Position numbers and translations under genes: made by a program | Shown: positions 1-10,240 of the stretch, one piece after another | Position numbering within the stretch: position 1 is the first letter of the stretch | Layout: every line of letters starts with the position of its first letter | Origin: Acanthosoma haemorrhoidale | Lineage: Eukaryota; Arthropoda; Insecta; Hemiptera; Acanthosomatidae | Reading direction: 5' to 3' | Length of the DNA: 64,000 nt | Assembly: GCA_930367205.1 (NCBI GenBank) | Contig: OV884011.1 | Location: 109,855,139 to 109,919,138 of the forward strand | Notes under the pieces: generated by a model | Told to the model about the DNA's origin: nothing | Databases searched by the model: none | What the model saw: the letters and a program-made list of their open reading frames with translations, nothing else

Positions 1-1668
1 CTTTTTTTAACTAATTCTAATTCTAACTCCTGGTTTAAATCATCAAATGACCAACCAAATTTATACTTATGTTTGAATTGGTCAATTTCAAGGTAGGTTG
101 ATGAACATTACGAAACTGTGTTATTTATATTTTTATTTCCAGTGAAAGACTATAGAAACTGTATGATAATTTTTGTTTGTTCGTCAATATTATTTCACAT
201 TGAGTTCTCGGTATCGTGTACTACATTAATTTAGAGGCTTATTCCTTGTCAGCTGGCTCGATCAATATTATTGCTCCATATTAGAAAATGTCTGTAATTA
301 ATCATCAATTAAGTGAGACGTTTGTGGACTCTTTCATCTTCCCCGATGCTAACAGGGCCGCTATAAATTATGGAATGAAAATGTTAATTCGACGACAACA
401 TCCATTAAAATATTCCCAGAGAATAGAAACAGATAGAAAAAAAAACTCGTTTGGAGACATTTGTACGACTTCTGAGCGTCGATCTTATGGTTTTATTTAC
501 AAAGGATAAATGCATGGTTTTTATCACATCATTATAATATATAATAACCTCCCACATGTGTATGGTGTAAAAAGACGAGGGTCACGTGTTCATTCTGTAC
601 TGTAGTGTGATGGTACTACTTCGTATTTCGACCTGAGTAGAACTATAGCGGATCTTGCCACGTCATCCTTTTCAGTCTCCTGTCAAGAAATGTCGGAATT
701 ATGACCAAAGAAAGAATGTCTATGAATGTGTTAAGGAACAAATTGTAACTATTGTTTTTCGAATTTCAATTGCGCTGTGTTTATCAAATTGAATTGTGAA
801 ATGTTAATTAAACGAATAATTATATGTGCTAATTAAAATTAATTATCCACTAAGGCTCCGCTGTTATCAAAATCTGCTAAGTAGTTGATTTATGTCCGTA
901 TGAATAATACACCATAATGGCATATGGGATTGTGCACCCTTTTTATAGAAGCAATTGTGATCGCCGAGTATGGAAGTAATTATGAAATAAGAAGTTGAAC
1001 TGGTGAATAACGTTTCCCTAGCATAGCGCTCACCTGAAATCTAGTCCCTACAGAAAATAAATAAATAATAAAGATTGTGCCATTTACATCTTAAGCCAGA
1101 TTTGAAGTCACGGCCCATTAAAGCCACACCAGAATATTTATTATTATTCGGGACGTCAGGAATTTTAAGTTTATAACCAACATAATGTGGTAGGAAAGCA
1201 TTTATATTTTCAATTAAAAATTTTTTTTAATACGTACATAATTGACCTTTCAGTATTTTTCATGAGATTGGTATTATTTTTAGCATGTCTAGTGCATCAA
1301 GTGAAACTTTCATTCAAAATATGTTTCCACTATGTGAAGGTAGCAAAATTATTGTCATTACACATGTTATGGCAGTTTTAATTCCATAATCATAGTGCCC
1401 AACAAATATATAGTCTTATTTTTAGAAAAAATATTTATAGATAGATGTAATGCTTTGTTTGCCCACGATGTTTATTTTAATGAATCAAATATAAAATTAA
1501 TTTATTAACGACCATTAAATATTTTTTCATGAGCCTGGTTTTATTATTAGCATTATTGAAGAATCAAAAGAACATGCCTCTGAAAAAAAATTACCTTTTC
1601 TTTATTTTTAATTTGCAAGCGAATACTTTTAATTATATAATCAACTAAAATTGTTGTTAAATACCAAC
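1..1668. other. AT-rich stretch without a supported gene
   Basis: Only short open frames occur here (73 and 64 codons), none with a recognisable domain. I see no tandem array, long inverted repeat or poly(A)-ended insertion. The sequence reads as intergenic or intronic DNA. Confidence 0.6.
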
Positions 1669-2480
1669 TGTCGGGTTATTACCCTAGCCCTGGTGACGGA
1701 GTGAGAGTTGAATAGGGTATAACCTGGACGATTGCTTGAGGGTCTTACAACTGAGCTATCTGAGTCCATATCTGATAGTTATGTGCCCTGACAGTGCATT
1801 ATGTTAAGGAGAAGAGTTATAGGGTAGGTATTGTAGGTAGTTTATGTGGTCTTGGAATGACCACGAATTCACACTCGGTATCTAATGGTAGGCGTAAACC
1901 GTCCGGATTCCAAATGCGAGTGTGAACCGTAGAGAGGTAGACTGAATCGCTGGGGGAGACGCTACTAGGTAAAGTTTGTAGGGTCCTTAAGACCATTGTC
2001 CGCATGGAGGTGATCTCTTCCAAGGAGGCGCTAGTTTTACCGAGACAAAGGTAGGGAATCCCACTAGGAAAGTGTGGGGTCTGACAACGCCGGACTAAAA
2101 CATAGCAAGCTTAGATGAAGTGTAGAGGGTTTCATGAATATAGGCAATATCTTGAAACATCTGTGCAGCTGCATGTACCAGTCCACAGGCGAGTCGTAGC
2201 TTGAATGAATAATCGGCTAAAACTAGGGGGTAGAGCCCAAAGCAGCCAATGAGCTAGGGTTTTATTGTGGGAAATCGCATTGCAGGCCTGACTGCTGGGT
2301 ACCCGACAAGGCTCGGAAGGGGCCAGACCAGGGCCCAGGGGGTCAGAGCTACTGCCCCCAGCTCCTTGGCTGCTTTGGGCTCTACCCCCTAGTTTTAGCC
2401 TATTATTTATTAACCGGGTATTGGTTAAGGACCCCTGGCTACCTCTGAACTCATCTGCAGCTACACCATTTATTGTTTAC
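1669..2480 (-). mobile_element. LTR-like repeat, copy 1
   Basis: On the minus strand this matches the LTR-like repeat seen complete at 33714-34512. The left edge is TGTCGGG, the reverse complement of the CCCGACA terminus of the copy ending at 4517. The shared core includes GTTTTAGTCCGGCGTTGTC (minus strand, about 2098-2080) and the CTACAAACTTTACC-type block, also found in copies at 4.1, 27.6, 34.1 and 38.4 kb. The right (U3) end is uncertain; alignment by eye to 3785-4517 carries it to about 2480. No TSD could be found. A perfect 33-bp inverted repeat lies inside it. Known of LTRs: TG...CA ends with a central promoter. That these repeats are LTRs rather than another non-autonomous element is an inference. 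Confidence 0.6.
2215..2400. repeat. Perfect 33-bp inverted repeat with 120-nt loop
   Basis: Arms 2215-2247 and 2368-2400 are exact reverse complements, starting GGCTAAAACTAGGGGG. The left arm and the loop also align on the minus strand with the TATA-proximal part of the sister copy (3925-4000: AATAAAACCCC, GGGC, CTAGTTTTGGCC). One arm is therefore native LTR sequence and the other an inverted duplicate of it. No flanking target duplication is evident, so an independent MITE is less likely than a local inverted duplication. Confidence 0.85.
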
Positions 2481-2534
2481 AATATTTACACTGTAGCGAC
2501 CGCTAACTACATAAGATAAATCATCCTATACTCT

Positions 2535-2595
<61 letters not shown>

Positions 2596-2760
2596 AATTG
2601 GTTATAATATGTTACAAATTAATTTAAACAAATGTAAATAACATTACCAAACCATAAGTCATATGTAGCGAAGCGCTAACCATATATGTAAATTACCCTA
2701 TACTCTGGTGCATATAATCTATTGTAATTAGATGTAAAACATGGTAAAAGCCTTTTCTAG
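2481..2760. repeat. Diverged repeat segment with (TA)27
   Basis: A unit beginning TGTAGCGACCGCTAACTAC (about 2492) is followed by CCTATACTCTATTG and a (TA)27 tract at 2539-2592. A second, diverged unit starts TGTAGCGAAGCGCTAACC near 2666 with CCCTATACTCTGGTG. The same segment appears reverse-complemented at 4540-4660. It therefore travels with the LTR-like repeats in this cluster. Confidence 0.65.
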
Positions 2761-2829
2761 TAATAAAACATAGATGGATTGGCAGATGTAAACAAGCAAC
2801 CGAGGGTCGAAGGTACAGCAATAAACCTG

Positions 2830-3718
2830 AGAGGATAAGCCAACTGACTGCCATCAATAGACCCGTGCAGACCTTCAGTCACTTTCCGGGGTCATAAAAT
2901 CTAAAAGCCATGCCAATGAACAGTCCTAGGTACCCCTAGGCTCCACCCTCGGTAGACTCTCACTACCTTCCTGATTCCACCCGCCTCCTTTAGGCATACC
3001 CCACCCTATATCATTCTCATACATCCTTCAAATGGGGGACTCCCCTTAGTGAAAGGCACTCATTAGCCCAAAGTAATTTTCCCACATCCTATTTTATAAG
3101 TTTGAGAGCTAAGGGAAAAAAAAAAAAAAGTCCTTTAGGGGACGAGCGATCACGTATCTCGGTAGGTGTGACATCATAAAACACACCCTTTTAGGCCAAC
3201 AGTCATAAACTTAAGGGGGATTAGCCACCTGGGCATCATAAAACATACCCCCTGCAACCCACTCCGCCTTCCGGGAGGGAAGGGGAGATAGTATTTTAAT
3301 CAAGGAATTTCGCCCTGTAAAGACACTCTTCTCCAGTCTCTGCAACTAGACAGCCGCTATCACCCGGTCACGATACTCCAGGGCGCCGGGGCCCTGGAAT
3401 CTTCTGCTAGTCTACTCTCTCTCTGCCACACCTCTGGGCAGTCATCCTGTCTCACAGCCTCTAGCCGACCTTCTGACGACTTGTACTATTACGCTGCCGA
3501 TCTCCCGCCCGATGTCTGAAAACTGGTCTTATTCTTTATGAACCTCTGAACCTCATCCTGAACACAGTGTATTGTCGGGACACATCCCTGTCAATAAATG
3601 GAGTCAGATATTAACGCCTACATGGAACATGGTCCATGTTATTAACTACAACAATCCGCACTTGTCACCAGGGCTAGAGTGATAAGGCACTCCCCTAGTG
3701 ACGCCCCCCCCTCCGACA
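2830..3718 (+). mobile_element. Diverged LTR-like repeat, variant copy
   Basis: The last 200 bases match the 3' portion of the neighbouring LTR-like copies: CTGAACACAGTGTATTGTCG, GGAGTCAGAT, ACCAGGGCTAGAGTGATAAG and the terminus CTCCGACA at 3718. A possible poly(A) signal, CAATAAAT, lies at 3592. The upstream 700 bases do not match the other copies by eye, so the 5' edge at about 2830 is a guess. It is richer in CCC/GGG blocks than the surroundings. There is no coding potential. Confidence 0.45.
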
Positions 3719-4517
3719 TCATACACTACTCTGTATGACTTTTATGACTTGGTATGACAATTATGTACTGTTCATAAGTCATAACAGTACAATATTGTAA
3801 ACAATAAAAGACGCAGCTGCAAAAAACTAGTCAGAGGCCCTTGAAGGGAGAGTCAGGTAGTGGCTAGGAGGCTGGGTGGGCCACGGTCTAGAACAAGCAA
3901 GCGTCACCGCAACCATGCGGTTTGGTTGGTCAGAATAAAACCCCAAATACATTGGTTACTGTGGGCTATATATAGGGCCTAGTTTTGGCCGGTTAATCAT
4001 TCTAACTACGGCTCTCTGACTGGTACCTGCAGCTGCACTGATGTTTCTTCTCATTTATGAAAACTTCTACATCTATCTTCCTAACTTCGCTAACCGACGA
4101 GTTTTAGTCCGGCCTCGTCAGACCCCACACTTTTCTAGTGGGATTCTCTGCCTTCGCCTCTGTAATAATAGCACCTCCTTGGGAGAGACCACTCCCTCGC
4201 GGACAACGGTTGCCGTGGCCCTACAAACATTACCTAGTAGTGTCTCCCACGGCAATCCAGTCTGCCTCTCTTTGGGATCCGGACGGTTTACGCCTACCCT
4301 CAGGTACCGAGTGTGAATTCGTGGTCATTTTAAGACCACATAAACTACCTACAATACCTGCACTATACCTCTTCTCCTGAACAAAGTGCATTGTCACATA
4401 CCTATCAAATATGGAGTAAGACCCGTCATGAAGCAATTGTCCAGGTCATAGCCTAATCAAACCTCACTTCGTCACTAGGGCTAGGGTAACTAGCACCCCT
4501 CTCGTGACGACCCGACA
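3719..4517 (+). mobile_element. LTR-like repeat, copy 2
   Basis: A plus-strand copy of the family. The terminus CCCGACA ends at 4517. A TATA-like motif CTATATATAGGG lies at about 3966-3977, followed by GGTACCTGCAGCTGCACTGA and the conserved GTTTTAGTCCGGCCTCGTC core at 4100. An 8-bp hairpin (GTACTGTT/AACAGTAC) lies at 3765-3790. Open frames of 91 and 80 codons on the plus strand and 68 on the minus strand all fall inside the conserved noncoding core and are not considered genes. Copies 1 and 2 are in inverted orientation and bound a 2.85-kb segment. Confidence 0.6.
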
Positions 4518-4665
4518 TACACTGATATGACTTTGTGGTTGTGTAATACTATTTACATTTGTTTAATTAAATTTACAACATATTATAACTAATTTACAAT
4601 ATATACAATAGAGTAGAGGGTGATTTCTCGTATGTAGTTAGTGGTTGCTACACCAACCAATTAAT
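4518..4665 (+). repeat. Repeat segment, inverted copy of 2490-2650
   Basis: The reverse complement of this stretch matches 2490-2650: TACTCTATTGTATATATTG, TTATAATATGTT, AACAAATGTAAATA. Here it follows the 3' end of an LTR-like copy. At 2.5 kb it precedes the 5' side of one, in element orientation. This suggests it is part of the element, or that rearranged tandem LTR copies are present. Confidence 0.6.
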
Positions 4666-5840
4666 TATTGCCACTTACTGAAGTTTTATAAGGAGATGGC
4701 TTCATTTTTCATGTCATCCTAATATCATATTTTTTTAAACTTGCTTGCGTTTGTTTGTCATGGATTTACACCACGAAGAGGTAAAGGCCGACACAAGGTT
4801 GTTGCAGAAGGATGTTAGTTTGTGCCTAGGTTTTAGTGGGATTAGCACTAGGCGTATGCTCAACCTTAAGTAACAGTTTTCTTAACCTCATTTGCACTAC
4901 TTACTTTGTTCGATTAGGACATCCTCACGAGGATTAGTCATCACTGGCCAAAACCATCCTCCAAAATAAAAAACCCTTGGGGGAGGAACAATTCTTCATG
5001 AAAACCACTAGTCAATGGGAGACAGTCAGTAATATAATATAATACAATGTTATGTATAACATTGTATATCCGCATCACTGGGGGCTAACAAAGGCCAGAA
5101 CTTACAGATACACGATGAGAAACATTAGGGTGTCTGGTTATAAGAGTATTGTACTCACGAAAAGACAGTGCTATATTATCTTGTAGATTCACGTTTTCAA
5201 GGGAATAGTAAACTCGTGAGATTTAAAAGGACTGGAAGATGGGGGAATAGATGCCCTTAACCGTAATTAGTCTATACCTCCTTCAATAGGTTTATCTCAA
5301 AGTAGTTTCGGAGTCTGCTTTAGCTTCAATAAGGTTATCTATTGAGAACCATTTAACTCCTTCTTTTTCTTTTATTAACTGGATTTAAAAATGCATGGTA
5401 TCGAAGGAAATATCGTGGTGAACAAAAAAAAACAACAGAATTCAGTCCAACCGATTGTTGGTCCTGGAAATGTGAGTGTAAAGTAAATTAGAATAATGAA
5501 TTTAATTAGATAATTTTCAAATCATTAGAAATATTTAACAATAGACTTTGTGTACGCATCAATTACTATTTGTTACTTATAAACAATCAATAATGTTCTC
5601 AATTTATTTTAGATTAGTCAAATGAAGTTTTAACAGAAATAGGTATTAAATTCAATGGCTGCATATTAATAAAAAAACTAACTATATTCGATTAAACAGA
5701 AAAGTTCTGTAGTGGTAGATAGTATTCATTTCAAGCGTTTTAGGAGCAATTGGTGCAGCAATTTAAAAACTGATACCGAGAATCCCCAACAGAAGTTTTA
5801 ATGAAAACAGCAAAACTGTTCACACTCAATCCCCCAAAAA
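4666..5840. other. No gene seen
   Basis: AT-rich sequence with no open frame of note. It contains one short perfect palindrome, ATACAATGTTAT-GT-ATAACATTGTAT, at 5042-5067. No retroelement signature was recognised. Confidence 0.5.
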
Positions 5841-5845
5841 AAGAA

Positions 5846-6440
5846 CATTTCGGGAATGCTACTAAATGAAAAAAGTAGTGAATGTCTCCTCCCTCACATG
5901 GGGAAGATTCAAATTGATGATATATAAATGTGTCCTCCGGCCAGCTCTGCTGTACGGTGCCCCGTTATTTACCCAATTGACTGACAATATAGCCAAATGT
6001 CTCCAACATTTCTAGAATGGGATCATGCGAAAAGTGGTCCGACATACCTCTCTCGAGAGGTTGAAGAACGCTGATCTGCACCCGTTGCTTGGTGTGCCGA
6101 CGGTGGGTGAGTTCATCCGCCGGAGACACATTAAGATTTTTGACTCGTTGCAGCACCTGACAAACCCAGTGTTTAACACTATGACCCCACCACCCCTCCC
6201 GCATCGATGGCAACAGACTTTCGGGGGAAAATTAAGTTAAGAATTAGTATGTAAGTTAGTTTTAAGTTTGATCAAAAAGGTGCGCCCCATCAACTTTATT
6301 AGTCAGTTTAGTCCAGTCACGTATAATGTATAATTTTTATAAAATAACAAAACCTGTATATAATGTAGCGATGCTACAGGAAATACAAAAAATGTAAATT
6401 TAAAGGGGCTATGAAGGGGGGGGGGGAAATAATAAAAAAA
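5846..6440 (+). pseudogene. 5'-truncated jockey-like LINE, copy 1 (RT C-terminus and 3' UTR)
   Basis: Conceptual translation from about 5900 gives KLMIYKCVLRPALLYGAPLF, typical of the region C-terminal to the reverse transcriptase of jockey-type non-LTR elements. It continues to a stop near 6018. A one-step frame change leads into an open frame at 6025-6240 (RRRHIKIFDSLQHLTNP) that ends the ORF. The 3' UTR, shared with the copy at 15959-16651, runs to GGGGCTATGA and then a G11 run and A-rich tail. A GGTGCGCCCCATCAAC hairpin-like motif lies at 6279-6294. Upstream homology with copy 2 can be followed to about 5846 (HF.N) but is frameshifted. The element is dead, with no complete RT or endonuclease. 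No TSD was recognised. The jockey-group call is from motif knowledge; the exact clade is uncertain. Confidence 0.75.
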
Positions 6441-6498
6441 AATAACCAATACCCAATAACTTTTTATTGTTAGTTTTTTTTTTTTTTTTTTTTTTAAT

Positions 6499-6544
6499 TA
6501 TTATTGCCTTATAAAAGGCAGATTGTAATTATTGCACAATAAAG
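6499..6544 (+). mobile_element. LINE/SINE 3' tail with TGCC...GGCA hairpin
   Basis: The sequence TTATTGCCTTATAAAAGGCA forms a short hairpin. It is followed by GATTGTAATTATTGCACAAT and AAAG, with an AATAAA inside. Close matches lie at 20362, 54096 and 19173 (plus) and 13420, 40145, 41762 and 48204 (minus). Known of non-LTR elements: a 3' stem-loop can be the recognition site for the element's own reverse transcriptase. The 5' extent of this copy is not identifiable. Confidence 0.6.
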
Positions 6545-6658
6545 ATTGTAAAGGAGTAAAAGTTTTTTAATTCCTATAATTTTATGATTACTTAAATAAT
6601 CTTAATTAATCCCACTTTTAATATTATATTATATAATAATCATTTGCACAAAATATAC

Positions 6659-6741
6659 ACTGGCAGAAATTAGGCTCGAAAATCTGAGCTCAAAATATAG
6701 AAGTCTTAGGTTCGAATTCCGATCCTACCAGTACATTTTTT
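6659..6741 (+). ncRNA. tRNA-like segment (pseudogene or SINE head)
   Basis: A 74-nt segment (6659-6732) has complementary ends ACTGGCA/TACCAGT with one mismatch. It has a D-arm-like hairpin GCTC/GAGC (6674-6689), a strong B box GGTTCGAATTCC (6709-6720) and a following T6 run that could end Pol III transcription. The D-arm is displaced by about six bases and no good anticodon stem forms. A functional tRNA is therefore unlikely; a decayed tRNA or SINE head is the better reading. Confidence 0.35.
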
Positions 6742-8371
6742 CTTTATCTGTTAATTATTATTAATCATTATTTACCTGTAGTACACAATACATAATCTAA
6801 ATTAATTGCCTGTCAATCTATTACAGATCTGACAGAGTATGTTGACCATAATAAATATTATGTATAACAATTATTCTAGTTATTGATTTATTTTCTATGA
6901 AAACAAAATACAGTAGAAAATACATAGCTAAAGAAACTTTAAATACTAAATGAAGATTATACTGTATCTGAAAAAACAAAACATTCTTGAGGTACAACAT
7001 GACGCTTCCCATGTAAAAAAAAAAAAAAAAATCAGGATACCTTGAGGTAACATAACTTTATTTATGGTTTTGGTATAGTGAAAAGTCACGTTCTAATGTT
7101 TTTTATTTGAGATCACCAGAACACACGTGTTTATAAACTGAATACAAATGTTTTAGCAAAGTGAAGCAGGGGTAACCAGTACACTCACTATATAAACTAG
7201 GGCAGGAGATAGTAAATTTATAAAATTAAGCACTCACTTTCAAGCAGACTGCAGAGACCTGTTTTAAAATGTATTAAAGTTGAACTGTAAGGCCCGGTTA
7301 ATTGAGCTTGCCCGGCCTCGCAGTATGGGGCAATCTTTTTAAAATTCGATTAAAAAAGCGAGCCTTATGAGGAGAAACACGAATAAAATAGGCTTGATTC
7401 CCGTACAAAGGAAAATTATATGTATATATACTCATGGAGAAAAAAAAAATGTATATGTATTAGTTTTTACAGTGATTTATTATGTAACCGAAATTCAAGT
7501 AATGTATCAACGCAATAAATTAAAGGTGCAATAAAGTAAGATAATTGGTCGGATACATGGTTCACGATAATTAAAATTTAGGAGAAAGTAAGATTTACAA
7601 TAATGCTAAATTCAGAATTTTTTCAATAATTCCATAGATAGGAGCAACTTTAAGATAAATTGAATTAATAAAACGTATTTTTTTTTTTATCAGAAACCAG
7701 GATAATGGATCCTCTTAACGAGGCACTATTGAAATGTTAACTCTATTTTGAGACATATTCCCCTTAGAATAACTATTTAAAATTGCCTAGGTGACAATCT
7801 AAAATATAAGTACATATCTATATCTAAGTCCATAGTATTTCTACTTCGAATTACGAAATCAAAAGAGATTAAACAAAACTACTTTTTTTGTTCTACAGGG
7901 AAAGGGTTGGTTCAGATATTGCTAGCAAATGAGGGTTGAAACTTGTTGAGGATGGATTTCCTCATTGACCAGGGTTTGAACTCCCTTTTTTTCGTTCGTC
8001 GAGTCTGTTAATGTATTGACAGTATATGAAAATAATACACCTATTTCTTGTCTATACAATTACGTGTTTTGAGCGCTGTAATTTATTGAGAAAAACTACA
8101 CTAAAGTAAAGCTTTAATGAGATAGACGATTGTTACAATCAATAAAAACTTTACTATATTTATCTATATTATTGAAGCGTTCAACTCCTTTATTTAACAG
8201 TTAGCGGTACAAATAAGACCTTCAAATAATGAAAGTTTATATGGATGTTCTGCTGTAATAGGTCGACATGTAAAAGATTGTTATGAACAAAATTACATAA
8301 GGAAAGAACGACTGTAATTGATTTTTTCCGTAAGAACTTACCCATCAATTTAAACAATTAGCAAGGCTGAA
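6742..8371. other. No gene seen
   Basis: AT-rich sequence with short A and T runs. The minus strand near 7965-7990 carries GGGAGTTCAAACCCTGG, which resembles a tRNA T-arm/B box, but no matching A box was found nearby. No coding signal. Confidence 0.45.
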
Positions 8372-8819
8372 AGTCAATTGTGATTCATCCTAAAATTAAG
8401 GTTTTTCAATGACGATTTCTTGCTAAAGTGATCAAATTAAATCCGTACAAAGTAATATAGCTCAGTTATGAATATTCAGGTTTAATTTGTCATCTCAGAA
8501 TGTTAGGATTTTCGGATTTAAAAGACCGCTTAAGTTATTTTTTTTCTTTTCCCTTCCAGTCTGACAAAGCAATCCAGCCTAATCTAGTTGCACGGGACTA
8601 ACGAACCCCTCGTATTTAACGAGGCTGGCTCGGACTGGATTGCTTGGGCTGTTTGGGGTCGGATCAAGGTCTGTGCTATCCCAAACAACTCCTTTTGGAT
8701 GAACTTTTTGATGATAAACACACTTGAATTAATTGAGACCTCAAAATTTTAATTTTAGTCGACTGTGATTCATCCCAAAATTATGGGATTTAAGTGAAGA
8801 TTTCCTGCTCGAGTCACAA
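8372..8819. repeat. Diverged direct repeat, about 62 bp, 385 bp apart
   Basis: 8372-8435 and 8757-8819 align along their length, sharing TGTGATTCATCC, AAAATTA, GA(C)GATTTC and TGCT. They flank a hairpin-rich block at 8566-8686. Whether this is a small element with terminal direct repeats or an old tandem duplication cannot be decided by eye. Confidence 0.6.
8566..8686. other. Hairpin-rich block
   Basis: Perfect 11-bp arms AAGCAATCCAG (8567-8577) and CTGGATTGCTT (8635-8645) enclose a nested 5-bp hairpin CCTCG/CGAGG (8608-8624). Next comes a 7-bp hairpin GTTTGGG/CCCAAAC (8651-8686). The block is more GC-rich than its flanks. It could be a MITE remnant or structured RNA; there is no coding potential. 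Confidence 0.55.
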
Positions 8820-8970
8820 CACATAATTCATGTTCATTTTGTAATTTAGTCGCGAACTCGATATGACAGAAAATTAATAGACTAATTACGCTCCTTTTTT
8901 TTTTCACAGTTTTGCCTTCAACGAAAAATTAATGTGTGATTTGATGTGAGGGAAATCGGAAGGAATACCG

Positions 8971-9300
8971 TCACACATTTATAATACCGCCATTTAGTTT
9001 GTTATATAAGTTGGTTAAAGTTAAATGAATATCTTGAAAAGCTACTTCTTTGCCAATGCTTATCATTTTGCCTCTACCCTTATTAAAATTTACACTTATT
9101 AATTTAATATCCGTCTTAAAAGTCTCTATTGTTTGTTTATTCATGTTTACTATCTGTTCAATATTATGTTCGGTATTAAAGTTCTTACGTTCAACTTCAC
9201 TTATGACATTGTCATAATGTTGTTTGTCCGTAGCGTCCATAGTACCATTTAGTCAGCTAATAGCCGTTCCTTGTCCATTTATGTGACATATAAGTGATAT
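8971..9300 (-). pseudogene. Errantivirus-type Env (F-like) fragment
   Basis: A minus-strand frame of 89 codons (9240-8971) begins with DATDKQHYDNVISEVERKN. It continues into a long helical, N/K/E/I-rich stretch. This resembles the region just after the fusion-peptide-proximal segment in insect errantivirus Env and baculovirus F-like proteins, where a G-x-(M/L)DAxD motif precedes a heptad-repeat helix. The same frame continues upstream for about 20 codons but is broken by an in-frame stop. No furin site, receptor-binding part, transmembrane segment, gag, pol or LTR was found nearby. It is a short dead relic of an old endogenous insect retrovirus. Family assignment is from motif memory and needs a profile search. 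Confidence 0.6.
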
Positions 9301-9345
9301 ATAAGTGACATATGACATATATTATATACATAGAAGTGACATATT
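9282..9345. repeat. Short tandem repeat of GTGACATATA-type units
   Basis: Imperfect units of GTGACATATAA / GTGATATATAA / GTGACATATG recur about five times directly upstream (minus-strand sense) of the Env relic. Confidence 0.6.
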
Positions 9346-9652
9346 TTAGAAGGTTTCAGATTTTAATTGGCATTAGATGGGTGCGTTTCATGTCATAAAT
9401 TAATATTAGGCCAGAATAAAATAAAAAGTTATACATTATTCTCACTACTTTACAATATTCCCTGAATCACACACCATAAAAAATTTAAACAATCAAACGT
9501 ATTCTACTTATTTTTATTCTATGAAAACGACAAATTTGTTTTATTTGTATCCTAACTGAAAGCTACTAATCAATAACAAGCTTAAAATGAAATGCATAGA
9601 ACTATATATAAAAATTTTATACTCCGATAAAATACTAAATGAATAAATAGAT

Positions 9653-9961
9653 TTATTCATCTATCTGTTTAATTAAAAGTATGCGATACTCAGTGCCTAT
9701 GAGTTTGAGTTTAATTTCATGCAATCGATTGGTCTTAGACAAATTTGAAATGCCAAGGAAATTTTGAATATATACATACAAATATTTTTTTAAAAGTCTT
9801 TGTTTTCTACTGCCAGATAGATGTGGGCAGAAAAAATTGGACGTTATTTGCTTAGAATAAACCCACAACCAGCATTTAAACCATAAGGCTACATGTACTC
9901 TTTTTGAAGTAGGGTAGTCTTGAATGGCTTTTTGGAAACATTTAATCCTATACAAAAGCAT
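9653..9961 (-). pseudogene. Unrecognised 102-codon frame carrying a repeat shared with 46.6 kb
   Basis: The minus-strand frame is open for 102 codons, with many Lys, Leu and aromatic residues. Bases 9829-9889 match 46579-46640 at both DNA and same-frame protein level: LWFKCWLWVYSKQITSNF here versus LWFDCWFWV-stop-IKQITSYF there. This suggests an old dispersed repeat that may once have coded. I do not recognise the protein. The match does not extend far on either side. Confidence 0.35.
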
Positions 9962-9989
9962 CGTGCATAAACCGTTTACTAAGTATCTG

Positions 9990-10240
9990 GCGGTCCCAGG
10001 CCGACTACATAGAGCGATCTTTATCTACTGAATTATCTCTTGAGATTCTGGTGCTGTGGTTCTGTTGAAATCCGAGATTTCGCCATTCCGGCTCGGCTTA
10101 GCACCATATATAGGCTGCTCAGGTCCTTTTAGAGTTTAACTCGACTCACGTTTGCATACGTTGTTGCGTCCCTCGTTGCTTAAAAGTGCAATCAATATTC
10201 ATAGTCACCGCATGGTGACTCGCCTTTCGAAAAATTTAGG
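9990..10240 (+). promoter_or_regulatory. Possible core promoter-like island
   Basis: A locally CpG-richer stretch contains ATATATAGG (10106-10114) preceded by CTCGGCTTAGCACC and followed by TGCTCAGG. There is also a 7-bp perfect hairpin AGTCACC-GCAT-GGTGACT at 10201-10218. No downstream open frame supports a gene, so this is only a weak candidate. A decayed LTR promoter is an alternative. Confidence 0.2.

Noticed and set aside
1735..1790. Minus-strand AGATAGCTCAGTTGTAAGAC resembling a tRNA A box
   Set aside because: It lies inside an LTR-like copy; the sister copy lacks those bases and no B box is correctly spaced.
2539..2592. (TA)27 as a possible origin or regulatory site
   Set aside because: A simple microsatellite within a repeat; its counterpart at 4.6 kb lacks the expansion.
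7965..7990. GGGAGTTCAAACCCTGG on the minus strand, T-arm-like
   Set aside because: No A box, acceptor stem or terminator is at tRNA spacing.
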